9,928 nt of DNA from Promethearchaeota archaeon (GCA_014729055.1 WJKO01000714.1:1-9928); one strand, 5' to 3'. Shown: positions 1 through 7,754, counted from the stretch's first letter. The notes: generated by a model not told the origin, from the letters alone. Translations and numbers: made by a program.

Positions 1-2111
1 GCAATAAATTGCTTGTTGTTTCTATTATCTAAATTCAAATCTTTTAATGTAACATTGGGATTCTTTGCTTGTCTAATTGTTAATTTATTTACTAATACAT
101 ATATCCACCGATAATTAGAAATATTTGAATATGTGCTTGCAATAAAATATTTCAAATGAGGCAGAAACATTTTGTCGATAGCTGTTAGTGATTTATCTGG
201 TTTCAACAGCAATCCGTCATTTCTACAAGTCTTTAATAAATTGTCCTTCCCAAATTTTCCAATCTTATCGCCAGGACCCACAGGTCCACAGCTTAAGTTG
301 CTGACTAATGCCATGAATTCTGGCATTTTCTCACCATTAATTATTCCTTCACAAGAACTTCGAAATACATCCTTATAGGGCCATATTCTAAGACTGTAAG
401 CAAGAATACTTGTCTGAGCAAAAAATCGATAATCATAAATTCGCGGCCATCGTGGATGATAATCACCACCCGCTCTTGCGTGACTGACGCAATCTAATTT
501 AACAGAGGTTAGAAACATACCCGGATTTGCCATGCAATATTGAATTGTTCGATTATGTTCAATAGCAGCATTTCCCATATTCATTAACCACTGATTCGCA
601 ACACCTGTTTTTTCTCTTAATAATTTAAACGCACGAATTTGATTATTCATCCAATCTTGTTCGTAGTTTTTAATATTCCAATTCTCACAGTTAGTCATGA
701 TCATGTCCCAGAATTCTTTGTCAATACAAATTGCTTTATTACCCTCGACGTAGAAATCAAATTCGTCTTTATGTGGTGTGAGCTCCGAATACCATCGATT
801 ATGCGCAATAAAGGGGGTACCAAGCAATTCTGACAGATTTTTTACTTCCGTATGCATAGTGTTTGGATCTGGTTCCCATTTTATAGTCCCCCCATATAAA
901 CCACCTCCAAGCAAACGTCCTAACCCGCCCAATAATGTACGCTTCCAATCTTCAACGCTTTTAACATACCACCAAGAATCTAAATCATAATATTTAATGG
1001 GCAATCCGATATCTTTGATATGATTATTGACTTCAACTAATGTTTCAGAAATGGTTTTCTTTTTTATAGGATTATAATAGTAATATGCGCCATTATCTGT
1101 CCAATATCCCAGATAAGACGTTATATCGTCCATATACATGCTTTTAGGTGATTTCTGATGATATATACGTAAAATATCACCCATCCGATTAAATGTATTA
1201 TTAATTCCTTTATCGAACATTAGAAGATATTGACTGGTGTATCCTTCTTCAATTTCGTTGATCTCTCCTTCCATGCCACATTTTATTACGGAATCATTAC
1301 ATTCATTGAGATGGATAATAAAATCATCCATTGCAGTTATGAGAAATGTATTTAAATCATCATCAAAATAAAGACGTGGTGCATTTGTACTCTGACCTTC
1401 CCTTGTGGGAGGGCTAAATATTCCATTTTTAAACGACAACATACGCTTATTAGGACTTAGATTTTTTAGATTCGGAAACTCCATCATCGGGTTATCAAAT
1501 TTACCCGTAGCAACATCTTCCATTGCATCGGGAAATTCCAATTCAAATATGATGAAATTAAAGTGCTCTTTTTGCGCCTCACCATAGTCAAGGTCGGGAT
1601 CTGCAATATCTAGCACAAAATCCTTAAACATGTGAAATTTGGTTATTAATCTTATCGCAGTTTTTTCTAAAGTCCATTCGATAATGATCTTCTTAAATTT
1701 ACCTTTCATTTTTTTAAATTGTATTGGTTTTTCTGCAGATTCAACCTCAGTACGATACATAATCTTTTTTTCTAATCGTCCTGGTTTCGTAGAATACCAA
1801 TCTCCATCATAGTGAATTCTGACTATACCATTTGACAACTCACGATCTTTTCCAAATTTAATGTTATATATGTGAGAGTCTTTGTCCAAATTAAATGAGA
1901 ATTTGTTAGTTTGCTCAGTTACTTGTACCTTTTTAACTGTGACTCCGTCCTCTTCAAAATCATCTTTCGAGTATTTATAACTCCCATCGAATCTTGGTGC
2001 GACAAAAAATCTGAAAACATAAGGTAATAACATCCATACTATACCAACGATAACTACAATCTCTATAATAATTTTCAAGAGAGATATTAGAATTTCAATA
2101 AAAGCAGACAT
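1..2111 (-). CDS. Membrane-anchored GH36-like glycosidase / raffinose-synthase-like protein, 3' end beyond the window
   Basis: The minus-strand frame is open from ATG at 2111 to the left edge, giving 703 residues with no stop. Residues 5-37 are a long hydrophobic N-terminal segment without an obvious cleavage site, so the protein is probably membrane-anchored. A beta-rich N-terminal part (about 40-320) is followed by motifs I recognise from the GH36 / raffinose-synthase (Sip1) group: YWTDNGAYYYYN (336-347), YYDLDSWWY (374-382), YEQDWM (483-488) and SCGPVGPGD (607-615). In GH36 the catalytic acids lie on strands of a TIM barrel; D378 and D486 are my candidates by position only. The substrate is unknown; an alpha-galactoside is a guess from the family. 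An in-frame ATG at 2126 exists, but it lies only about 15 bp from the TATA-like box and would probably fall before the transcription start, so I prefer 2111. No Shine-Dalgarno is seen. The family call comes from remembered motifs, without alignment. Confidence 0.8.
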   Translation of the reverse strand, partial: MSAFIEILISLLKIIIEIVVIVGIVWMLLPYVFRFFVAPRFDGSYKYSKDDFEEDGVTVKKVQVTEQTNKFSFNLDKDSHIYNIKFGKDRELSNGIVRIHYDGDWYSTKPGRLEKKIMYRTEVESAEKPIQFKKMKGKFKKIIIEWTLEKTAIRLITKFHMFKDFVLDIADPDLDYGEAQKEHFNFIIFELEFPDAMEDVATGKFDNPMMEFPNLKNLSPNKRMLSFKNGIFSPPTREGQSTNAPRLYFDDDLNTFLITAMDDFIIHLNECNDSVIKCGMEGEINEIEEGYTSQYLLMFDKGINNTFNRMGDILRIYHQKSPKSMYMDDITSYLGYWTDNGAYYYYNPIKKKTISETLVEVNNHIKDIGLPIKYYDLDSWWYVKSVEDWKRTLLGGLGRLLGGGLYGGTIKWEPDPNTMHTEVKNLSELLGTPFIAHNRWYSELTPHKDEFDFYVEGNKAICIDKEFWDMIMTNCENWNIKNYEQDWMNNQIRAFKLLREKTGVANQWLMNMGNAAIEHNRTIQYCMANPGMFLTSVKLDCVSHARAGGDYHPRWPRIYDYRFFAQTSILAYSLRIWPYKDVFRSSCEGIINGEKMPEFMALVSNLSCGPVGPGDKIGKFGKDNLLKTCRNDGLLLKPDKSLTAIDKMFLPHLKYFIASTYSNISNYRWIYVLVNKLTIRQAKNPNVTLKDLNLDNRNNKQFI

Positions 2112-2136
2112 AATCGGTTTTCCCATTCGTTTTATG

Positions 2137-2145
2137 ATTATATAT
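2137..2145 (-). promoter_or_regulatory. TATA-like box for the GH36-like gene
   Basis: The minus strand reads TATATAAT, centred about 30 bp before the ATG at 2111. This is the spacing expected for an archaeal promoter giving an almost leaderless mRNA. The surrounding DNA is AT-rich, so the match could be chance. Confidence 0.4.
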
Positions 2146-2153
2146 CATCTTAC

Positions 2154-2205
2154 GAATTTTAATTCTTCGTTAAAATTCTGCCGAATTTTAATCCATATTT
2201 CGGCA
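2154..2205. repeat. Nested, mutually exclusive inverted repeats upstream of the GH36-like gene
   Basis: GAATTTTAA occurs at 2154-2162 and 2183-2191, with its reverse complement TTAAAATTC at 2170-2178 between them, so the middle copy can pair with either neighbour. A third stem pairs TGCCGAA (2179-2185) with TTCGGCA (2199-2205) and cannot form together with the second. The cluster lies between the stop of the GIY-YIG gene and the TATA-like box of the GH36-like gene. It may be an operator, or an RNA structure at the 3' end of the GIY-YIG transcript. Confidence 0.55.
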
Positions 2206-2235
2206 ATTTCTGCACTTTAAAAAAATCATCTGTTA

Positions 2236-2661
2236 TTATTCGATTATAATGGGCATATGCTTAAAATAAAAGAGATGACTATCACATTCACAATCCGAAC
2301 ACCCAAATCCATTCACAAGGCCTTCAGACCTCATATTCAACCTTTCGGCAACCTCACACTCAATTTTAACAGAACATGGAATCAATAATAATTTAATGAT
2401 CGTTATGTGAGGATTAGCTAGAACATAATCAATATGCCAATGTTTTTTTGGACGATTTTCATCACCGTTTGGGACGAAAGAGCTATTTATATGTCTGCGA
2501 ACCCTATTTTCAAGACATACAGATGTTTTAGGCTTTCCTAATGCCGAACCCACGTAACAATAATAACCTTTTTGAAATTGAATCTTTCCCAAGCGCCCAA
2601 TTCTAATTTCATTGTTATCTTCTTCATTATATGTAATTAAAACATAAGCGCCTTTTGTCAA
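2236..2661 (-). CDS. DUF123-family GIY-YIG domain protein
   Basis: This 141-residue protein matches the DUF123 branch (Pfam PF01986) of the GIY-YIG nuclease superfamily along its whole length. GAY (4-6) and YVGSA (36-40) correspond to the GIY and YIG elements. An arginine-rich helix with RRH (55-57) follows, then HWHIDY (74-79), a glutamate at E101 in an ECE motif, and a C-terminal GFGCSDCECDSHLF block (118-131) that is the family signature. DUF123 proteins are small stand-alone proteins frequent in archaea; a role in DNA cleavage or repair is inferred from the fold and not established. The start codon is TTG at 2661: an in-frame TGA lies three codons upstream and family members normally begin just before the G-x-Y element, so no ATG start fits. 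The gene follows the zinc-ribbon gene by 34 bp and is probably co-transcribed with it. Confidence 0.93.
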   Translation of the reverse strand: MTKGAYVLITYNEEDNNEIRIGRLGKIQFQKGYYCYVGSALGKPKTSVCLENRVRRHINSSFVPNGDENRPKKHWHIDYVLANPHITIIKLLLIPCSVKIECEVAERLNMRSEGLVNGFGCSDCECDSHLFYFKHMPIIIE

Positions 2662-2695
2662 GTTATATCATCTATAAAAATAGAAAAAAGAAGGT

Positions 2696-3001
2696 TTAAA
2701 GAATTTGTTGTTTTAATTTTATGCTGAAAAGCTCTCTTTTTACCCGTTTGTTGCGATAAAGAACATTCTGCAATTGTTTCAAATTCTCTCCCGAAATACT
2801 ACCCTCATCGCTATTATTTAAATAGTAGAGCAAGAGAGAGCCGTTATATTTATCCCGAAATGTGCTAACGTTAAAGTTACCGCAACTACATGATACGTAT
2901 ATAGAATCTGCTTGCACATCATAAAACAATGAACTATGACAATAGGGACAAACCTGTTCTTCAATGCCTTTAATTGCCGTATCGAGATTTAAACTGACCA
3001 T
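2696..3001 (-). CDS. Small zinc-ribbon protein of unknown function
   Basis: The protein has 101 residues if it starts at the ATG at 3001. A TTG two codons upstream (3007) is possible but less likely, since no Shine-Dalgarno favours it. Counting from the TTG, two cysteine knuckles, CPYC (20-23) and CSCG (40-43), are separated by 16 residues, the layout of a single zinc ribbon. The C-terminal 40 residues are charged and basic (NKRVKRE) and could bind nucleic acid or a partner. No closer family is recognised. It lies 34 bp upstream of the DUF123 GIY-YIG gene in the same orientation, so an operon is likely, but a shared job is only an inference. The CPYC/CSCG pairing and same-strand context support a real gene. 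Confidence 0.75.
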   Translation of the reverse strand: MVSLNLDTAIKGIEEQVCPYCHSSLFYDVQADSIYVSCSCGNFNVSTFRDKYNGSLLLYYLNNSDEGSISGENLKQLQNVLYRNKRVKRELFSIKLKQQIL

Positions 3002-3101
3002 TTTCAATCATGGATATTACACTCAATATCAATTTTTAAGTCCATTAACATCACTGTATTATCCCAATATCACGACAAGATAAAAAATAGACAGGAGAGA
3101 T

Positions 3102-3302
3102 TTATACGATCTTATATGAGTCATCTTCTTTCTTTTTAGGTTTTTTACCCTTTTGTGGATAGATTCTATGTTTTAATTTCTCCTCTTTCTTTAATACAAC
3201 ACCATATTCCTCAGAATCTTCATTGCCATTAAAGTTTGATTTGCCGTCGGCTTTTGTCTTCTTTTTCTTTTTTGATTTATTGTTCTGTTTTTTACCAGTC
3301 AT
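3102..3302 (-). CDS. Small lysine-rich hypothetical protein
   Basis: This 66-residue frame begins with ATG and is about one third lysine. It has a run of five lysines at 11-15, an acidic patch (NEDSEEYG, 27-34) in the middle and a second basic cluster, KGKKPKKKEDD, near the C terminus. It is low-complexity and probably disordered; no family is recognised. Such basic tails often contact nucleic acid, but nothing here proves it. It stands alone between the terminator of the FAD oxidoreductase gene and the zinc-ribbon gene (100 bp to its ATG), on the same strand. No Shine-Dalgarno is visible; an AT-rich palindrome about 36 bp upstream could hold its promoter. Because A-rich DNA readily generates lysine codons by chance, it may not be a gene. 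Confidence 0.5.
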   Translation of the reverse strand: MTGKKQNNKSKKKKKTKADGKSNFNGNEDSEEYGVVLKKEEKLKHRIYPQKGKKPKKKEDDSYKIV

Positions 3303-3330
3303 TTCGCTAATTAAAACTAAAAAATCTATT

Positions 3331-3346
3331 TAATTAAATTTAATTA
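3331..3346. repeat. 16-bp AT-only palindrome before the lysine-rich gene
   Basis: TAATTAAATTTAATTA is a perfect palindrome centred about 36 bp upstream of the ATG at 3302. Ten bases of it (AAATTTAATT) recur at 3461-3470. It could overlap a TATA element or a regulator site, but such AT-only palindromes arise easily by chance here. Confidence 0.3.
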
Positions 3347-3372
3347 TCAAAATATGCAAGAAATCGATGTAA

Positions 3373-3427
3373 AAAAAATAAAAAAAAAAGAGCTGTGATA
3401 TACGAATTTCTTTATCAACAGCTCTTT
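3373..3427 (-). terminator. Hairpin plus T-tract terminator after the FAD oxidoreductase gene
   Basis: On the minus strand, a perfect 10-bp stem pairs AAAGAGCTGT (from 3427 to 3418) with ACAGCTCTTT (3396 to 3387). It continues after a one-base bulge by four pairs, TATC (3413-3416 on plus) with GATA (3397-3400). The descending arm runs straight into about ten T residues and then a second T run. This is a textbook intrinsic terminator for transcripts leaving the oxidoreductase gene, whose stop lies about 145 bp upstream. Confidence 0.8.
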
Positions 3428-3573
3428 GGTGTGTGTGATATGAGTGTGTGTTTTGTTCCTAAATTTAATTAAAATAAATCTTGATTTTAATTCTCATATC
3501 ATGATAGCCTATATATCCATATTACGATGTAAAAACTTGATGATCCTAACTACAATAAATATCTATTTAAATG

Positions 3574-5175
3574 TTAATTCCGTGAATGTTTCTTCAAGAT
3601 AAGTTCCGCAGCAGATAAGCCGCCTAACATAGAGGCCGACACCCCGCCACCTGGTCTGCACCATTGCCCCGTGAATATTAAGTTACGTATTGGACTTTGA
3701 TTTCCCACCGGTTCTAACATTGATAATTCTGGCGTCATACGAAAACCCATATGTGCGCCATTTTTAGTTTCACAATATCTTTGCAATGTTAACGGCGTAG
3801 ACACCTCGATCACTTCGATATGACTTTTAAGGTCGGGTATTTTTATTGCATTGGAAAGAATATCCACAAACTGATCTGCTACTTTTTTCTTTAATTCTTT
3901 ATAGTGCTTGCCGCGTTTTCCATTCTCCAAGTGCACCTTCCAATCTTCGGTATGTGCATAATAAATCATGGATAAGCAAGTCTTTCCTTTGGGACAGCAC
4001 GTTGTATCCCCATTACTGTAAAAGGTAATCATTTCGATCGGTAAGTTTTGATAATCCATAGAATGATGAATATACTCTAAATTCGCTTTTGTTGCGTTTG
4101 ATTTATAGAATCTCCATAACTCGTAGTCGTTAATCCCGTAATCTTTTACATCAAAATCCAATCCGATAAAAACGACCACTGAAGAATCAGTTGTATCTTT
4201 ATTGTTTATTTTCTGTACAAATTTATCTGAGAATGTATTTTTAGGCGCAATATTATTCACAAAATTTGTAAGATCAATATCGTTGATTATATAATTCCCG
4301 AAGATTTCACGGGTTATTTTCGTGTTTTTATCTTTTTTGTAATCCTTATTCTTTTTTACGTAGCGGATACCAATTGCTTGTTTATTCTCTACAATCAATT
4401 CCGTTACTTTTGCATTTAGAATTACCTTACCTCCCCGTTCTAAAAATAAATCATTTAATCCTTTCGATAATTTCCCTCCCCCTCCGATAGGATACCAAGC
4501 CCCCTCTAATCGGTAGGACATTTCACTCATTAACCATGTCATAGCGCTCATTTCATCTCGAAACATCCCGAAGCTAATACATAATGCAGTCATCATTTCT
4601 TTTAATATGGGATCGGATATGTAGGGGTCAATTATATTCTTAATTGGTTTCCCGACATGCGTAATAAAACGAACAAACGTAGGAAACTTTGATAACCATA
4701 ACCAAACCTTTCCAAAAAATCCTTTGGTAAACCAACTCATCAACCAAATCACCACTTTTGAATATCTTGCATAAAATTTTCGAATTCCATGTTCTTCATG
4801 TGGAAATTCCTTTACCAATGTCTCTACTTGCTCTTCGAGACTAATTGGTACATGCAACTCATACTTATTGTCAACATCAACCCAATGAAAGATCTCCTTA
4901 AGTTTAAGCCAATCTACTACATTTTCCCCTTTAAAAGACTTAAGGATCTGGTTAACCATTCCACCTGAACCACAACCATTAATAAAATGAATCACTGCAT
5001 CAAAACGGTAATCTCCACGTGTAAAATTGGTCACGTATCCTCCAGTCTTATAATTTTTCTCTACTATGATGCTTTTCAGTCCGTTATACGTAAGTATATT
5101 TCCGACAATTAATCCAGCTATACCACCACCAATGATAACAGCATCATAATGAGGAGATGAATCTTTTTTTTGCAT
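3574..5175 (-). CDS. FAD-dependent oxidoreductase of the CrtI / RetSat (phytoene desaturase, retinol saturase) family
   Basis: The protein has 533 residues, the usual length for this family. It opens with an FAD-binding Rossmann motif, IGGGIAGL (15-22), followed by VEK with the ribose-binding acidic residue E39 and TGGYV (44-48). A hydrophobic aromatic stretch at about 141-176 is probably a membrane- or lipid-contacting part. YPIGGGGKLSKGL (228-240) and the following LERGGKVILNAKVTELI block are typical of CrtI-like enzymes. The C-terminal FAD-contact segment runs FTGQWCRPGGGVSA...GLSAAE (501-524). Members desaturate, isomerise or saturate conjugated polyenes such as carotenoids or retinol; overall it resembles all-trans-retinol 13,14-reductases and carotene isomerases more than classical phytoene desaturases, but the substrate cannot be read off. 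No carotenoid gene is adjacent. It follows the sulfatase by 72 bp and ends before a strong terminator. No Shine-Dalgarno precedes the ATG. Confidence 0.9.
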   Translation of the reverse strand: MQKKDSSPHYDAVIIGGGIAGLIVGNILTYNGLKSIIVEKNYKTGGYVTNFTRGDYRFDAVIHFINGCGSGGMVNQILKSFKGENVVDWLKLKEIFHWVDVDNKYELHVPISLEEQVETLVKEFPHEEHGIRKFYARYSKVVIWLMSWFTKGFFGKVWLWLSKFPTFVRFITHVGKPIKNIIDPYISDPILKEMMTALCISFGMFRDEMSAMTWLMSEMSYRLEGAWYPIGGGGKLSKGLNDLFLERGGKVILNAKVTELIVENKQAIGIRYVKKNKDYKKDKNTKITREIFGNYIINDIDLTNFVNNIAPKNTFSDKFVQKINNKDTTDSSVVVFIGLDFDVKDYGINDYELWRFYKSNATKANLEYIHHSMDYQNLPIEMITFYSNGDTTCCPKGKTCLSMIYYAHTEDWKVHLENGKRGKHYKELKKKVADQFVDILSNAIKIPDLKSHIEVIEVSTPLTLQRYCETKNGAHMGFRMTPELSMLEPVGNQSPIRNLIFTGQWCRPGGGVSASMLGGLSAAELILKKHSRN

Positions 5176-5247
5176 AATGTTGACTTAGTATGTGAAAATA
5201 AAAATAGATTTTTTATTGAAAATAATAAACTGAAAATAATGTCGATT

Positions 5248-6777
5248 TTAGCGTCGAAAGTACGTCTTAATGTTTTCCAATGAAAGCGTTTGCTTGATAA
5301 TATCAAATTTTTGTTTTAATACGTTAAATTGCGAAATATTCTCGATTTTCTTATTCGAATATTGTGGAAATTTTTTACAAAATCCTTTCCAGAAATACTG
5401 CCCCCAATAGGTATCAAGCTCATCCCAGTTATCTCTGTATTGAACTAACACGTCCCTTAACTCATTAATCTTGTCTTGATACTTTGGGTCGTGTGCCAAA
5501 TTATTTGTCTCCCATGGATCTTCTTGAAGATCAAATAGTTGGGTTTGTCTATGTTTTTTTCGGACAACATATTCTATTAATTTATATCGGCGATCCTTAA
5601 CTGCACGTTGATTATTAGTAAATCCATAGAACATATAATCACGAACTTTTTGATTATCATCTTGCATAGCAGATACAAGGCTTTTCCCGTCAACAGTATC
5701 AGGAGGGGATATGTCACAGATGTCACATAAGGTGGGATAGATATCTAATAAATAAGCATAAGCATCCGACTTCTGTTTATTAGGGATTTTAGGTCCAGCG
5801 AATATTAAAGGAACGCGATTGCTATGTTCATAGCAGTTCTGCTTGCCCATCAATCCATGTTGACCTATTGCAAGTCCGTTATCACCAGCTAAAACAATAA
5901 TCGTATTATCCATAAGATTCTTTTCTTCTAATATGTCAATGACCTTTCCAATCTCATAATCAAGATGAGAAATCATCGCAAAATATTCTTTAATATGACG
6001 TTTAATCTCTTCTGGTGGTCTCGGATGGGGTGCTAACCTTTCATCCCGTCCCTTGATATGGCCGTTGTCAAATGGGTGTTTCCTTAAGAAATTGGGAGGT
6101 AATTCAATATCCTCTTCACTATACATATCCAGAAATCTCTTCGGCATGGTGCGGGGGTCATGAGGGGCTAAAAAAGCGACATAGATGAAAAACGGTTTAT
6201 CAGAATCGTAATTATGAATATAGTCACGCGCCGCTTCAGCCATAATCTGGCTCGAATGAACTCCCTCTTTCTTATGATCGTAATATCGATACTCAACCTT
6301 ATTTGTATGAAATGGATCCTTGATATAGGGACAAGATCCTTTATAGTTCCCTTCGGGATCATAATCAAAGCATGGCACATTCCAGTGATCCGCCATACCG
6401 CCGAAAAAGATCTCTGCACCGTTATGAAAACCTCGGTTAAAAGAATCTCTGCCGTTATGCCATTTACCAATACCAAAGGTGTTATATCCTGCGTCTTCGA
6501 AAACCCTGCCAATCATTTTATGATCTTGGGGTATGCTTTGACCAGCCCCATGGAGATGATACAGAGAACGCCCCGTTAATAACATTGCCCTACTGGGCAT
6601 ACAAACCGCCCCGCTTGTGCCACTTGGAATATGACCATGGGTAAAAGTAGTCCCAAGATTTACTAATTTATCTATATTCGGAGTAAATATCTTGTCGTTG
6701 CCCAACGACCTAATTGTATCAAATCTCTGGTCATCCGTGAATAAAATTATAATATTTGGTTGTTTTTCTTCAGACAT
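5248..6777 (-). CDS. Type I (formylglycine-dependent) sulfatase
   Basis: The 509-residue protein carries the arylsulfatase-family fold markers in order. They are TDDQR (14-18) with two metal-binding aspartates; the maturation and active-site motif [12 protein letters not shown] (59-70), with C59 to be oxidised to formylglycine and R63; GKWHNG (104-109, K105/H107); APHDP (204-208, H206); and GDNG (298-301) followed by K312. All expected catalytic and calcium-binding residues seem present, so it should be active once matured. It hydrolyses sulfate esters; the substrate is unknown. There is no signal peptide, so it appears cytosolic. Residues about 455-509 form an extra basic tail beyond the usual sulfatase domain. 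No formylglycine-generating enzyme or anaerobic sulfatase maturase is in the window. Translation start is supported by GAGG seven bases before the ATG, the clearest Shine-Dalgarno in the window. Confidence 0.96.
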
Positions 6778-6784
6778 TTTCTGT

Positions 6785-6788
6785 CCTC
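6785..6788 (-). promoter_or_regulatory. Shine-Dalgarno of the sulfatase gene
   Basis: The minus strand reads AGAGGACAGAAA and then ATG: GAGG with seven bases to the start codon. It fixes the start at 6777, which also places the conserved N-terminal TDD motif at a normal distance from the start. Confidence 0.65.
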
Positions 6789-6813
6789 TATTGTTATCTT
6801 TTAATTATTGCAA

Positions 6814-6853
6814 TTATTTCTTAATATTTATGCATTTATTTCTAAATATTTAT
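6814..6853. repeat. Two-copy 18-bp direct repeat (22-bp period) upstream of the sulfatase
   Basis: TTATTTCTTAATATTTAT (6814-6831) and TTATTTCTAAATATTTAT (6836-6853) match at 17 of 18 positions and start 22 bp apart, about two helical turns. They lie 37-76 bp upstream of the sulfatase ATG. On the minus strand each reads ATAAATATT-(A/T)-AGAAATAA, so the proximal copy may overlap the TATA element. A regulator binding two sites on one DNA face is possible; the AT-rich context makes chance a real alternative. Confidence 0.5.
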
Positions 6854-6897
6854 CTATTTTTTTTTAAAGTCTGTTTATTAGACAATGAGCAAGTATT

Positions 6898-7725
6898 CTA
6901 TTCTTCATTTATTTTTTTCCGAGAATAAATTGAGACACCTAAAGCACCAGCAATGACAAGTCCAAAGAACAGATAACCTAATAAATGAAATATTACCTCT
7001 GATCTCTTCCATTTTGAACTATCAAAATAGTTACGCAAAATATACGAAACGCACATAAAGATTGCCGAGAATAAACCAATTATTGCTAAAAACAGAAAGG
7101 CCCCCCAAAGCTCACCCTCTGAAAGCAACGTATCAAACCATTCCGTGCCTTCAACATTCCAGAACCATTCCTTGACTTGCGGAACACTAATATATAAAAT
7201 TCCATAAATAAGCCCAAAAGCTAGTGATATTTTAGCAATTCTATCCTCTATTTTTATTTTTTTCTCAGAGGCAAAAACGGAATGTTGAATATCTTCGTTT
7301 TCTGCGAGCTTGCCTTCGTGACCTAACCGAGATGTTGTTGTAAATTTCTTTGTAAATAATATTTGAATGCTTAAAATTATCAGAAAGTCTATAATTATTG
7401 CAATTACAGGAATTAAAGTAATGTGTTTATATGGATGCTCTACTTTCCACCCGAATAAATTATTTGGGTGTAAGAGAAAGAAAGTAATAAGCCAAAAACT
7501 AACGCTGATTGCTATTGACAAGTAGAGCCCTTTTCTATATATGCTTTTTCCTAAGATACTAATTGATGCAAGTAGTGCAAGCATAACCATACCTAAGAAT
7601 GTTATAGGGCAAATGTGTCCAATAATTCCGTATATATAATACAACCAAGAAAGATAAACAACTATATAAATAAAAAAAGCAAATAAAAAAGATTTACGAT
7701 ACTTCTCGCATATCATAGAAATCAT
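6898..7725 (-). CDS. Polytopic membrane protein (about 7 TM segments), unknown family, next to the retron-type RT
   Basis: I do not recognise this 275-residue protein. Hydrophobic segments suggest seven membrane helices at about 12-33, 38-58, 66-85, 102-124, 163-181, 207-230 and 243-267. A hydrophilic, mixed-charge loop at 125-162 divides four helices from three, and a tryptophan-rich stretch (KEWFWN...TEWFDTL, 185-200) precedes helix six. No signal peptide or enzymatic motif is visible. It starts 56 bp after the RT stop on the same strand, so co-transcription is likely. A TATA-like TTTATAAAATAC about 37 bp before its ATG could instead give it a promoter of its own. In known retrons the gene beside the RT often encodes the toxic effector, and some effectors are membrane proteins (Ec48 is an example). 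That role here is inference from position only. There is no Shine-Dalgarno; M4 is an alternative start. Confidence 0.85.
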   Translation of the reverse strand: MISMICEKYRKSFLFAFFIYIVVYLSWLYYIYGIIGHICPITFLGMVMLALLASISILGKSIYRKGLYLSIAISVSFWLITFFLLHPNNLFGWKVEHPYKHITLIPVIAIIIDFLIILSIQILFTKKFTTTSRLGHEGKLAENEDIQHSVFASEKKIKIEDRIAKISLAFGLIYGILYISVPQVKEWFWNVEGTEWFDTLLSEGELWGAFLFLAIIGLFSAIFMCVSYILRNYFDSSKWKRSEVIFHLLGYLFFGLVIAGALGVSIYSRKKINEE

Positions 7726-7754
7726 ATATACAAATTAGCTGATAAAGGTTAAAA

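Noticed and set aside
172..1587. Short plus-strand frames at 172-378, 639-833, 778-990 and 1405-1587
   Set aside because: They all lie opposite the long uninterrupted minus-strand GH36-like frame, overlap one another in part, and show no family motif. They are antisense shadows.
5118..5306. A 62-residue minus-strand frame across the sulfatase/oxidoreductase junction
   Set aside because: It overlaps the ends of two well-supported genes, has no motif, and its composition reflects AT-rich DNA.
6168..6579. A 114-residue minus frame and a 121-residue plus frame inside the sulfatase
   Set aside because: Both lie in other frames of an intact, motif-complete sulfatase gene and have no recognisable domain.
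6692..6928. A 78-residue hydrophobic plus-strand frame
   Set aside because: It overlaps the sulfatase start, its promoter region and the end of the 7-TM gene. Phe/Leu-rich composition is what T-rich intergenic DNA gives by chance.
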